NCBI GenBank assembly: GCA_027924645.1
Contig: BSBN01001687.1
Coordinates: 6,758,001-6,822,000 of the forward strand
Length of the DNA: 64,000 nt
Reading direction: 5' to 3'
Source of the DNA: Cunninghamia lanceolata
Taxonomy: Eukaryota > Streptophyta > Pinopsida > Cupressales > Cupressaceae
The notes under the pieces were generated by a model that did no database searches, was not told the DNA's origin, and saw only the letters and a list, made by a program, of their open reading frames with translations. A program made the position numbers and the translations under genes. Position 1 is the stretch's first letter. Every line of letters starts with the position of its first letter. Shown here in pieces: positions 9,630-22,118 of this stretch.

Positions 9630-10302
9630 TAAGAGAAGAGTGTCAAAAAGAATGGGTTTAATTGTAAGATAACATAAGGCAAAGCAGTTTTGTTATTACA
9701 TTTTTCTAAGGGATCTCTAATAGTCTAATATAATGCAGTCTTCTATAATATGAACATCTGCATTTGCATGAATGCTAAGCTTTAATATAGTAGAGTATTA
9801 AATCAATGCAATCAGCTATTTATTGGGTTAAAATAACTTAGTTTTTGTAATGGTTTGGGAATGCAGGAGTTGCCAAAAATAGGTGAATGTCCTCTACAAT
9901 TACCAAGAGAAAAAAGTTTAGTAGTTCTTGTGGATAGAGCCAGTAAACAATGGGAGATTATTTGCCTGTTTCATAACAATATACCTCCCCTAAGTGCGGG
10001 ATGGACAGCAAAAAACATAGATGTACCCCAATGCAAAGCTTTTCTCATAATGATCATCCTTCTGATTTCAACTATTAATTACTCATTGTGGATGTACCAT
10101 ACACAAAGCTTTTCTCATAGTGTGTACACCTATTGGCATAATGAACCCCAGATGGGATAGAAAAACATGCCATATAACATTACTAACATTAAAAAAGTTC
10201 ATAGCCATTTTTCTGACATATTCTTGCAACTCAGATATTTTTAAGAGAAGAGTGTCAAAAATGATGGGTTTAACAACCTAACATAAGGCAAAGCAGTTTT
10301 GT
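9630..10302. repeat. Direct repeat pair of about 65 bp (9630 and 10241)
   Basis: The text AAGAGAAGAGTGTCAAAAA followed by GGGTTTAA and ACATAAGGCAAAGCAGTTTT occurs at 9630-9695 and 10241-10302. The second copy runs straight into the second telomere-like array. The pair flanks the B3-like fragment. Confidence 0.7.
9867..10010 (+). pseudogene. B3-domain-like exon fragment
   Basis: After a plausible acceptor (GGGAATGCAG ending at 9866) the frame reads LQLPREKSLVVLVDRASKQWEI and then PPLSAGWTA. This resembles part of a plant B3 DNA-binding domain: an LPxxx...VxLVD strand, a hydrophobic W-E strand and the LSxGWxxF turn. The similarity stops at GWTA and the open frame continues to 10160 as unrelated text. 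I read it as a gene piece captured by the transposon. The family match is from memory and short, so it is tentative. Confidence 0.4.
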
Positions 10303-13300
10303 TGGGTTTAGGGATATGGTTTAGGATTTAGGGTTGAGTGATTAGCGTTTAGGGTTGAGGGATTATGGTTTAAGGTATAGTGTTGAGGGTTGAGGGTTTA
10401 GGAATAGGGTTTAGGGTTGAGGGATTAGGGTTTAAGGTTGACGGATTAGGGTTTAGGGTTGACGGATTAGGGTTTAATGTTGAGAGTTGAGGGTTGATGG
10501 TTGAGGGTTTAGGGATAGGGTTGATGGTCAAGGGACTAGGGTTAAAGTAGAGTGTTGAGGGTAGAGGGATTAGGGATAGCGTTTAGGGTTGAAGGTTTAA
10601 CGATTGAGGGTTGAGGCTTTAAGGTTGAGGGTTAAGGGATTGGGGTTTAAAATATAGTGTTGAGCGTCGAGGGTTTATGGATAGGTTTTAGGGTTTAATT
10701 TTTAAGGGTTAAGGGTTAAGGGATAGGGTTTAGGGTTTAGGGATAAGGGATTAGGGTTTAAGGTATAGTGTCAAGGTTTGAGGGTTTAGGAATAGGGATA
10801 GCGTTTAGGGTTTATGGATGAGGGATTAGGGTTGAGGGTTGAGGGATTAGGGTTTAAGGTATAGTGTCGAGGGTTGAGGGTTTATTGATAGTGTTTAGGG
10901 TTGAGGGTTGAGGGATTAGGTTTTAGGGTTGATGGATTAGGGTTTAAGGTATAGTGTTGATGGTTGAGGGTTTAGGGATAGGGTTTAGGGTTGACGGATT
11001 AGCGTTTAATGTCAAGGTTAGGGTTAGAGTGTCGAGGGTAGAGGGATTAGGGATAGGGTTTAGGGTTGAAGGTTTAAGGATTGAGGGTTGAGGCTTTAGG
11101 GATGAGTGTTTAAGGCTTAAGATATAGTGTCAAGTGTTGAGGATGTAGGGATAGGGTTTAAGTTTTAAGGGTTAAGGGTTAAGGGATAGGGATTAGGGTT
11201 TAAGGTATAGTGTTGAGGGTTGATGGTTTAAGGATAGGGTTTAGGTTTGAGGGATTAGGGTTTAGGGTTGATGAATTAGGGTTTAATGTTGAGAGTTAAG
11301 GGTTGAGGGTTTAGGGATAGGGTTGATGGTCAAGGGATTAGGGTTAAAGAAGAGTGTCGAGGGTAGAGGGATTAAGGATAGGGTTTAGGGTTGAAGGTTT
11401 AAGGATTTAGGGTTGAGGCTTTAGGGATGAGGGTTAAGGTATTAGGGTTTAAGATATAGTGTCGAGTGTCGAGCGTGTAGGGATAGGTTTTAGGGTTCAA
11501 GTTTTAAGGGTTAAGGGTCAAGGGATCATAGTTAAGGGTTGAGGGATTAGGGTTTGATGTTGAGGGTTGAGGGTTTTGGGATAGGGCTGAGGGTCGAGGG
11601 ATTAGGATTAAAGTAGAGTGTTGAGGGTATAAGGATTAGGGATAGGGTTGGAGGGTTTAGGGATAAGGGATTAGGGTTTAAGGTATAGTATCCAGCCTGT
11701 TGAGGGTTTAGGAATAGGGATAGCATTTAGGGTTTAGGGATGAGGGATTAGAGTTGAGGGATGATGGATTAGGGTTGAGGGTTGAGGGATTAGGGTTTAG
11801 GGATAAGGTTTAGGGTTGAGGGTTGATGGATTAGGGTTTAAGGTATAGTGTTGAGGGTTTAGGGTTGAGGGATTAGAGTAAAGGGTTGAGGGATTAGGAT
11901 TTGATGTTGAGGGTTGAGGGTTGAGGCTTTAGGGTTTAGGGTATAGGGATAGGGTTGAGGATCGAGGGATTAGAGTTAAGGGTTGAGGGTCGAGGGTTTA
12001 GGGATATGGTTGAGGGTCGAGGGATTAGGGTTAAAGTAGAGTGTCGAGGGTATAAGGATTAGGGCTAGGGTTGGAGGGTTTAGGGATAAGGGATTAGGGT
12101 TTAAGGTATAGTATCGAGCCCGTTGAGGGTTTAGGAATAGGGATAGTGTTTAGGGTTTAGGGTTAGGGTTTAGGGTTGAGGGATTAGAGTTAAGGGTTGA
12201 GGGTTGAGGCTTTAGGGTTTAGGGTTTAGGGATAGGGTTGAGGGTCGAGAGATCAGAGTTAAGGGTTGAGGGATTAGGGTTTGACGTTGAGGGTTGAGTA
12301 CATTGAGGTTCGAGGGTTGAGGGTTTTGGGATAGGGTTGAGGGTCGAGGGATTAGGGTTAAAGTAGAGTGTCGAGGGCATAAGGATTAGGGATAGGGTTG
12401 GAGGGTTTAGGGATAAGGGATTAGGGTTTAAGGTATAGTATCAAGCCCGTTGAGGGTTTAGGAATAGGGATAGTGTTTAGGGTTTAGGGATGAGGGATTA
12501 GAGTTGAGGGATGATGGATTAGGGTTGAGGGTTGAGGGATTAGGGTTTAGAGATAAGGTTTAGGGTTGAGGGTTGAGGGATTAGGGTTTAAGGTATAGTG
12601 TTGAGGGTTTAGGGATAGGGTTTAGGGTTGAGGGATTAGGATTTGACGTTGAGGGATTAGGATTTGACGTTGAGGGTTGAGGGTTGAGGGTTGAGACTTT
12701 AGGGTCAAGGGTTTAGGGATAGGGTTGAGGGTCAAGGGAGTAGGGTTAAAGTAGAGTGTCAAGGGTATAAGGATTAGGGATAGGGTTGGAGGGTTTAGGG
12801 ATAAGGGATTAGGGTTTAAGGTATAGTATCGAGCCCGTTGAGGGTTTAGGAATACTGATAGTGTTTAGGGTTTAGGGATAGGGTTTAGGGTTGAGGGTTT
12901 AATGATAGAGGGTTGAGGCTTTAGGGTTGAGGGTTAAGGGATTAGGGTTTAAAATATAGTGTTGAGCATCGAGGGTTTATGGATAGGTTTTAGGGTTTAA
13001 TTTTTAATGGTTAAAGGTTGAGGGATAGGGTTTAGGGTTTAGGGATAAGGGATTAGCATTTAAGGTATAGTGTTGAGGGTTGAGGGTTTAGGAATAGGGA
13101 TAGCGTTTAGGGTTTAGGGATGAGGGATTAGGGTTGAGGGTTGAGGGGTTAGGGTTTAAGGAATAGTGTCAAGGGTTGAGGGTTAATTGATAGTGTTTAG
13201 GGTTGAGGGTTGAGGGATTAGGTTCTAGGGTTCATGGATTAGGGTTTAAGGTATAGTGTTGATGGTTGAGGGTTTAGAGATAGGGTTTAGGGTTGACGAA

Positions 13301-14846
13301 TTAGCATTTAATGTCAAGGTTAGTGTTGAGGGATGATGGATTAGGGTTGAGGGTTGAGGGATTAGGGTTTAAGGTATAGTGTTGAGGGTTTAGGGATAGC
13401 GTTTAGGGTTGAGGGATTAGAGTTTGACATTGAGGGTTGAGGGTTTCAGGATAGTGTTGAGGGTCGAGGGATTAGGGTTAAAGTAGAGTGTTGAGGGTAT
13501 AAGGATTAGGGATAGGGTTGGATGGTTTAGGGATAAGGGATTAGGGTTTAAGGTATAGTATCAAGCCTGTTGAGGGTTTAGGAATAGGGATAGTGTTTAA
13601 GGTTTAGGGATGAGGGATTAGAGTTAAGGGATGACGGATTAGGGTTGAGGGTTGAGGGATTAAGGTTTAGGGATAAGGTTTAGGGTTGAGGGTTGAGGGA
13701 TTAGGGTTTAAGGTATAGTGTTGAGGGTTTAGAGATAGGGTTTAGGGTTGAGGGATTAGGATTTGAAGTTGAGGGTTGAGGCTTTAGGGTTGAGGGTTTA
13801 GGGATAGGGTTGAGGGTCAAGGGATTAGGGTTAAAGTAGAGTGTCGAGGGTATAAGGATTAGGGATAGGGTTGGAGGGTTTAGGGATAAGGGATTAGGGT
13901 TTAAGGTATAGTATCGAGCCCATTGAGGGTTTAGGAATACAGATAGTGTTTAGGGTTTAGGGATAGGGTTTAGGGTTGAGGGTTTAACGATTGAGGGTTG
14001 AGGCTTTAGGGTTGAGGGTTAAGGGATTGGGATTTAAAATATAGTGTTGAGCATTGAGGTTTTATGGATAGGTTTTAGGGTTTAATTTTTAAGGGTTAAG
14101 GATTGAGGGATAGGGTTTAGGGTTTAGGGATAAGGGATTAGGGTTTAAGGTATAGTGTCGAGGGTTGAGGCTTTAGGAATAGGGATAGTGTTTAGGGTTT
14201 AGGGATGAGGGATTAGGGTTGAGGGTTGAGGATTGAGGTACTAGGGTTTAAGGTATAGTGTCGAGGGTTGAGGGTTTATTGATAGTGTTTAGGGTTGAGG
14301 GTTGAGGGATTAGGTTTTAGGGTTGATGGATTAGGGTTTAAGGTATAGTGTTGATGGTTGAGAGTTTAGGGATAGGGTTTAGGGTTGATGGATTAGGGTT
14401 TAGGGTTGACGGATTAGCGTTTAATGTCGAGGTTAGGGTTGAGGGATGATGTATTAGGGTTGAGGGTTGAGGGATTAGGGTTTAGGGATAAGGTTTAGGG
14501 TTGAGGGTTGAGGGATTAGGGTTTAAGGTATAGTGTTGAGGGTTTAGGGATAGGGTTTAGGGTTGAGGGATTAGAGTTTGACGTTGAGGGTTGAGTACAT
14601 TGAGGTTAGAGGGTTGAGGGTTTTAGGATAGGGTTGAGGGTCAAGGGATTAGGGTTAAAGTAGAGTGTCGAGGGTATAAGGATTAGGGATAGGGTTGGAG
14701 GGTTTAGGGATAAGGGATTAGGGTTTAAGGTATAGTATTGAGCTTGTTGAGGGTTTAGGAATAGGGATGGCGTTTAGGGATTAGGGATGAGGGATTAGAC
14801 TTGAGGGTTGAGGGATTAGGGTTTAGGGATAAGGTTTAGGGTTGAG
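10294..14846 (+). repeat. Degenerate telomere-like array 2 (about 4.5 kb)
   Basis: Almost every 6-8 bases read as a variant of TTTAGGG on the plus strand (TTGAGGG, ATTAGGG, ATAGGGT, TCGAGGG). A higher-order pattern is visible: the block GGGTTGGAGGGTTTAGGGAT, followed by AAGGGATTAGGGTTTAAGG, recurs near 11645, 12067, 12395, 12782, 13515, 13866 and 14693, so the array grew by duplication of units of about 330-420 bp. It has no coding potential. It ends in a purine-rich GAGAGG stretch (14848-14930). Confidence 0.9.
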
Positions 14847-15012
14847 ACAAGGAGCAACTGAGAGACATAGAGAGGGGAGAGGTAGAGAGGTAGAGAGGTG
14901 AGGGGGAGAGATAAGTGAGATATAGAACATGAGCTAATGGAACTAGAGGTGAGATATTGTAAAGGTGAGATATGCACAAATATTTATGGATCAATCTATA
15001 GTAGGACAAAAC

Positions 15013-15036
15013 GCAAGCACGTTATAACGCGCTCGC
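15013..15036 (-). repeat. 24-bp inverted repeat flanking the telomere-like arrays, right arm
   Basis: Exact reverse complement of 8099-8122 with the core GTTATAAC. It sits about 170 bp beyond the end of the second array. Confidence 0.85.
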
Positions 15037-15039
15037 ATT

Positions 15040-15890
15040 TTTTCCTGCTATAGAAATGGTAAAAAAGTGTTGACCTCTGTGTTCCAGGCCCACATGCTCT
15101 GTTTTCGTGCTGATTATGCATGTGATTTGATAAAAAAAAAGTGCTTTCATGCTGTTGGGAAGTTCACATGCACATTTTACACATTCTACCACCTTTGCAT
15201 GATCTTTCCACCACCTTTTCTACTTTGCCAACTTGAGAAGGAGGAAATAACATAGTTTTCACACCAAGTTTGATACATATCTATTTTAGTTTCAATTTTT
15301 GTAGTGTTGCAATGTTAATTGTGATTCAATTTTAGGAATTTAACATTATAGATTGGTTAATAGTATTGTTGTTAGTAATTATATTTGAGTGTTATTCAAT
15401 TTAACATTGAAAAGGAAGCAAGTGGTGAAAAACTCAAATTGTTGAGGAGTTTGATGCAAGAAGAAAAAACACTACATAATTGGGTACTCTCTCCATTTGA
15501 ATCTTCATTTTTTAGGTATGTCAAGTCTTTACATGCATGTTCTTTACATTTTCTTTAATTCTATTTAAATTACTTTATCATGCTTTATCATACATGATTA
15601 AAATAGACACATTCCCAATCAAGAAAGTAGCCTACAATCTCACATGACGCCATGCATATTTTCTACACTTGGGCTCTTTAATAATTATGTGTAATAAACA
15701 GACCTTAACATACCATGATGTCAAACTATACAAGAATAAATCCTTACAACATAATAAAAATACAATCCCACTATTATCTTATATGTACATTTACTATGAA
15801 GGGTGGAATGACATATATTTTAGTTATTTGTATGGATTCATTTCTTAGGAACTAATATTGGTCTCTTTATCATGCTACGGACAAATTCTC
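15040..15890. other. Upstream region of the transposase-like gene
   Basis: AT-rich, no gene recognised. A short open frame at 15067-15255 has no recognisable feature. The region would hold the promoter and any 5' exon of the gene that follows. Confidence 0.4.
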
Positions 15891-15894
15891 TGTC

Positions 15895-18800
15895 ATGCTG
15901 AGGAAACGATCAAGAATTAAACCAACACAGGAAAAGATAGAAGCTAAGAATGCAAAGAAAGCAGTGGCTATGAGGGAACTTCATGAGAAGAGGAAATTGG
16001 ACATGATAAATGAAGACATGCCAATTGAAGAGGAACCACAACTATCACAAAGAGATATGGTATTGGTGGCACAAAGAGAATGAATGCAAAAACTTCGTGC
16101 TACGAGAGATTTGAATACCATAGTTAGAGACACGTCCTCTACCGCAAGTCCAAATGTAGGGACACCATCTACCACATCTCAAGTTGAGAGTACATCATCA
16201 CTCACATGTGATGAAGGAGGTACGCCATCATTCTCACCTCAACCTCAAGGTATGTCATCTATTCCATCTTCAATCGAAGGTATGCCATGTAGCCCATCTA
16301 ATTTAAATATTGATGAAATTCCTAATGTTGAGATGAATTTATCTAACTTAACACCACCTAGAATTTTGCATAGAAAGCTAAAGTATTTGATTGATATTGA
16401 TGAGAATATTTTGCAGCCAATGGAAGGTAAGATTCCAAAACACACTTGTAGAAGATATGCTCATAAGATTTGGAGATTATTCTTTGAAAAGTTAAATGAG
16501 ACTACAAGAAGTCAACTATTCCTTGAAATGATGCAAAGTATAAAGTATGGGTCCATCATGAAGATTCTTGGGTTGAGAACATTAGAGGCTGCAAGTGAAA
16601 AATCTATTGTCAAGAATCTAATGAGTGCGTATGAGAGTGTGGGTAACACCTCACGCACAAAAGATAGTAATGCAACACGGCATATGATTACATTGACTAT
16701 AGTAAGTAGTCAAACGAGGAAAGCTCATCTCATTAGAAAGACGAGTCAATAATTGAGAATTAATAGGAAAATTTTATCAAGAGCCGTTGGAAGACACCAA
16801 AAAAATTGAGGACACTAATGCCAATGAATTATGGGCATTCTCAGGGAGACTACCACAAAAAGATAAACCAATTGTTGAAGCGTTGAGATCACTAGTTGAA
16901 GACTTTGGAAGAATTACACAAGGGTATCTCTAAATCAAAGGGATGTGGTAAGAAGGAGAATTGGTAGTCAGAACCATGAGCCACATCCAAAGCATTTTTT
17001 GGATGAGACTCAAACACAGTTTTATGCTAAATTTTTAGAGAAGTATCCTCAAATTAAAATTTGTCAAAGATATTTTGAAATGCTAAAACCTTTCTATGTC
17101 AAGATAAATCACACATGCACTACTTGTTGTTGTAGATTACATATTGAATTTTCTAACCATTTTGATGTTTATAGGTCTATATGTTTAGATATGCATACTA
17201 ACAATGTTTTGCAGGGTTGTGCCATATGTGCCCCACCAACATCTTCAAGAGACTTCATATCAAGAATTTATGTGAAAGAGAGGAAGGTCAAATATTCTAC
17301 AAGAAATTATGCTTAGATGGCACATGTCATCATTGTGGTGGCTTGCAACATTTGCCAATATGTGAACATATGGAAAGAACACATGTGGTTGGAAATGAAC
17401 TAGTAGAGTTTGGCAAGTATAAAATAGTGGCATACAATACAAAAGATGGTAAAGAAGCAAAGAGGTGTGAATTGGTTATTGAAAAGATTCTAGTGTATCA
17501 GTTTATGCCTATATTTTGTGACAACATAGTGTATGAGTATGCAAGACATGCCCATAGAGCTCGATGGTTGGACTTGCAATTCAAGTTATGCAAGGACACA
17601 TTTCTGGTTGGTAGCATTGTTTCAGTCGTTGACTTTGCAGAGAACTACAGTCTACAACCACAGCGTGAGATGCAATCACAATATTACAACTCCACACAAG
17701 TTTCTATATTTGTGCACATCGCATTCATCCATGCAAATGATAGTACAAAGGATGATAGAAAGATCATAAGGGAGTATAATTTCTATATTAGTGATGATCA
17801 CACACATTCTACAGAGTTCGTTCAAGGTTGCTTTCAGGTGTTCTACAATTATTTGGCTAGAAGGGGCACATCATTCAGTCAGCATATCATATGGTCAGAT
17901 AACTGTGCGTCACAATTCAAGAACTTACAAAATTTCTATTGGTTGAGTAGGAGGCATTATTTTATAGGTATTTAGCATATTTGGAACTTTTGTGAGGCCG
18001 GGCATGGAAAGGGGGGAATGATGGTGCATGAGCATGTATCAAAAGAGCCATAGCATGAGAAGAGTTAAAGTATAAATACAATACAAAGTTGACAGATGCA
18101 AAATTGATTGTTGAGTGGTGTAATGCTTCCATGGGTCCAGGTAATGAAGGTAAGTCTTCAGTTCATAGATTTTTTGGTTGATAGATGATACTAACATTGC
18201 ACCATATGAGGACTCTTGTACACTGACATGATCAAATGAGATGCACTCTTTCAGAAGTTCAATTGCAGTTTCATAGAGTATCCATATGCGAAAGATGTCA
18301 TGCTTTTGTTCTTCCTGTACAATTCAAGCCTAGGATGAGTGCGAGTCAAAAGAGTGGGTTGATGAATGGCAGTTAAGTTATCTTAGCCCACTTGACACGT
18401 ATCAACCCCCGACGGTATTGGAACTAACACAGATGGAATCATCAGTTGACTTTGACCACATATCAGATCTAGTTCAACCAGGTAATATATCTATTTGCAT
18501 AGTTTTTGAAATTCCTAATGTCATCTTACTTTGTAGTGTTTTTGTAATGTTGACTAATTTCATCTAATTTGCTACACATATCAATGTAAGGCACGTATAT
18601 GCAGTTATTACAGATGAAGATAATGAAGAGGGAACAGATTATTACTTATGTCATTGTGTTGAGGCCAAAAATAAATTGGAGGCCCCATTTACAGATGAAG
18701 AAAACATCGAATACCCTACAGGCTCAGTGGTTATTACTGGAACATGGCTTAGACGGTACCCACATAAGAGTGTTAATGTTTGGCTGTTTCAGGACTTTGA

Positions 18801-18975
18801 CATGCATCGAAAGATTCTTCATTACTCGAACCTTGTCGTGGCATCAAATGTTCATTTGAGATAGTATTGGGGTAGACCTTTGAACAAAATCTTATGGAAA
18901 GTGCGTGAGTCTGACCATGAAGCAATACTTGACACAATAAAGAGTAGAGCAGACCCAGATGGTTCATTGGATTAA
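15895..18975 (+). pseudogene. Transposase-like gene, DDE-type candidate, decayed
   Basis: The first part (15895-16752, one internal TGA at 16081) encodes a basic, then Ser/Thr-rich N-terminus. From 16945 the frame carries Cys clusters (TCTTCCCRLHIEF, LQGCAICAPP) and, after a frameshift at about 17220-17310, CHHCGGLQHLPICEH. The core (17217-17975 and beyond a TAG) reads VVDFAENYSLQ, IIWSDNCASQFKN and WNFCEAGHGKGG in one frame. The acidic residues (codons at 17631, 17898 and 17994) give D-89-D-32-E spacing, which could be a DDE nuclease triad. Later exon-like pieces end at donors near 18150 and 18481; the last piece (18599-18975) reads ITGTWLRRYP and ILHYSNLVVASN. I remember similar uncharacterised plant proteins but no family name. 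Stops and frameshifts make it inactive. Confidence 0.6.
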
Positions 18976-20340
18976 TTTGTAAGTATTCACATTGATTTTG
19001 TAAAGTCATGTTACATTGAGTTGTAAGTATGCACATTAATTTGTAAGGTTTGTCTTTTTTTATTTCCTACTGCACTTTTACTCATATACACATTTTTACA
19101 TCATCATGTTATGCTTCATGGGGTTAGACCTAAGTGATGGATGAAGTTGATCCTAAGAATACTGTATAAAATCTAGGTAATGTATAAAATATAGGTGTCT
19201 CTAGGTGTCTTGGTTTCTAACTAGATAATAGGTGTCTCTAATTGTGATGTAGAGGCAATGGGATAGTTGGAGGATGGCAAACTAGACAAGGTTTCCTTAT
19301 GCTCTAAAGCCCAAATTTCATGATCATTATACAAAAGTGGGAACAGCAGTTAGAGACTCTAAATTCTTCATGGAAAAGGTGATTTTAGATGCTATTCCAA
19401 TCATTGCCAAAGGTAGACCAAACTCAGGATTAACACTTCCTTCACAAACCCAAGAAATGGCTTGTAGCCCTAAAAAAGGAGAACAGTCCTAATAACTTTT
19501 GATACAGATCTTCAAACATAGAACTTGGACAATCAGTAGATACCCATTTGGACTCCCTATCACATATCTAAAACTAGGTATAGGTTGTTTTGGACGATAT
19601 ACCCTAACCTATAACTCCTCTCAATAACCTAGAGCCCCAATTAGGCCTAAAATACAAAGAGACCCCCCTTAAATTCACACATAGAACTCAACCAATGACT
19701 TGAACACTTAGTATTTATGCCAAAATTATAAATTTTGTGGGTTTTGTCCTCCTACAATCTACTATTCCCAAAAGTGCCTCTATGGCTCCTTGTCTATGTC
19801 TCTAAACATCACCTAACACATGGTTTTGTTAGGTTTCCTCAAAGAAAACTTCTTCTCCTCATATTTCCTACCAAAAAATCATCATAGCATACTAGAAAAG
19901 ACCTACTACAACCCATTCCACTAATCAAAAGTGAATCAAATGAGTGGAATGGCCAAAAAAGTATGATTCTTACAAAAACCCTAGATAAGGGTTTCTTAAA
20001 CTATTTTTAGGAAAATGAGTCTTACTCTACTCTAGAATTGTTTCATGACGCCAAACTAGATGCAAATGAATGTCAACTCACTCTAGTTTCATGCCACCAC
20101 TATAGTCCTTCAGTTGCACTAATGGTGTAGGGGCACCTAGGTTGTCATGCCTCCAAGAGGGGTCAAAAAATAAAATTTTGTTTTGATTGAGTCAATTGTA
20201 TGTAATAAGGTCTTATAAGACCATTTCATTTCTTTTTAAGTCACTTTGAGTCATTTGGGATCAGTTTGAGTGTTTGAGTCCTGTTGCAAAAAAGTGTCAA
20301 TGTTGTCAAGTTGCACAAAGCAACTTTTGCATTTTTGGTG
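18976..20340. other. No gene recognised
   Basis: Sequence between the transposase-like gene and the 355-bp tandem repeat. I see no coding frame, and no repeat structure beyond a repeated CTAGGTGTCT phrase near 19200. Confidence 0.4.
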
Positions 20341-21873
20341 TCCTACTCCTGATGCGACCAAACTAACAGTTCCAACACATCCGGATGGGTATGTTTAGGC
20401 TAGGCATGGTTCTATTTTTCACCCAAACATGTTGAAACAGTTTGAGCTACATTGTACCGATGATATCCCTGAAGAGTCCAAAGTGCAAAAAGGCACCAAT
20501 CTTTGACAAGATGTTACTCAAAAACCGTGTTACTTAGAAACATTTTGTCTAAGGAAAAATGATCAAGTGCCTCTACAATAACCTCTCTCAGTTTTTTATA
20601 TCTCTGAGGCATTTGCCCATGGTGAAAGGTTTTCTGCTGCCCCAAAAATCATCAGGAGGCAGTGTAAAGTTGCAAAGGGGTGTAACTTTCATCCTACTCC
20701 TGATGCGACCAAACTGACTATTCCAACACATCTGGATGGGTACATTTACTCTAGGCATGATCCTGTTTTTCACCCAAACATGTCGAAACAGTCCGAGCTA
20801 CATTGTACCGACAATATCCCTGAAGAGTCCAAAGTGCAAAAAGGCAGCAATCTTTGACGAGATGTTACTAAAAAACCGTGTCACTTAGAAACATTTTGTC
20901 TAAGGCAACATGATCATGTAGAGTGTCTCTACAATAACCTCTCTCAGTTTTTTATATCTCTGAGGCATTTGCCCGTGGTGAAAGGTTTTCTGCTCGTCAG
21001 AAGGAGGCAGTGTAAAGTTGCAAAGGGGTGTAATTTTCATCCTGCTCCTGATGCGACCAAACTAACTATTCCAACGCATCTAGATGGGTACATTTACGCT
21101 AGGCATGGTCCTATTTTTCACCCAAACATGTCGAAATGGTCTGAGATACATTGTATCGACGATACCCCTTAAGAGTCTAAAGTGCAAAAAGGTAATTATC
21201 TTTGAAGAGATGTTACTCAAAAATTGTGTCACTTAGAAACATTCTGTCTAAGGCAACATGATCATGTAGAGTGCCTCTACAATAACCTCTCTCAATTTTT
21301 TATATCTCTGAGGCATTTGCCCATGGTGAAAGGTTTTCTGCTGCCCCAAAATTGTCAGAAGGAGGCAGTGTAAAGTTGGAAAGGGGTGTAACTTTTGTCC
21401 TACTCCTAATGCGACCAAAATGACTATTCCAATGCATCTGGATGGGTATATTTATGCTAGGCATGGTCCTATTTTTCACCCAAATATGTCGAAGCAGTCT
21501 GAGCTACATTGTACCGATGATATCCCTAAAGAGTCCAAAGTGCAAAAAGGCAGCAATCTTCGATGAGATGTTACTCAAAAACTGTCACTTAGAAATAGTC
21601 TATCTAAGGCAACACGATCATGTAGAGTGCCTCTATAATAACCTCTCTCAGTTTTTTATATCTCTAAGGCGTTTGCTCGTGGTGAAAGGTTTTCTGTTGC
21701 CCCAAAAATTATCAGAAGGAGGCAGTGTAAAGTTGCAAAGGAGTGTGACTTTCGTTCTTCTCCTCGTGTGGCCAAACTGATAGTTCCAACGCGTCTGGAC
21801 GGGTACGTTTAGGCTAGGCATGGTCCTGTTTTGCACCCAAACATGTCGAAACAGTCTGAGCTACATTGTACCA
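20341..21873 (+). repeat. Tandem repeat, period about 348-358 bp, about 4.3 copies
   Basis: The phrase CTCCTGATGCGACCAAACT begins units near 20346, 20697, 21045, 21403 and 21760. Each unit contains TCTCTGAGGCATTTGCCC, GTGCAAAAAGGCA and ACCTCTCTCAGTTTTTTATA. Units differ by scattered substitutions and small gaps. Open frames within single units (for example 20969-21172 on the plus strand) suggest descent from a coding piece, but I cannot name it. Confidence 0.9.
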
Positions 21874-22118
21874 GCATATTAAATTATTGACAAATATTGA
21901 ATCATGTAAACACATAGAAATCATTTTAAAGCATAAACTAACTCTTCCAAGTCAAGGTGCAGATTAAGGTATGTGAAAAAACTAAATATTGAATGGGTGC
22001 CTAAGCTAGATGAAGACTTTTTACCCAGCTCATCCTTCAATCATTATAATTGTTCTCAAAAGATATCATCAAAACATGAAAAAACTCCAAGACTTGTAGT
22101 TTTAAGTTGATTTCCTCT

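Noticed and set aside
9265..10010. Joining the acidic piece and the B3-like piece as two exons of one gene
   Set aside because: Splicing at the visible donor and acceptor gives a phase mismatch and a stop at the junction.
8210..14846. A true chromosome end or telomerase-made telomere tract
   Set aside because: Units are highly degenerate, embedded between unrelated sequence on both sides, contain higher-order duplications, and lie inside a transposon with defined ends.
20341..21873. A CRISPR-like repeat array
   Set aside because: Units are about 355 bp, contiguous and diverged, with no short repeat-spacer pattern; the context is plant nuclear DNA.
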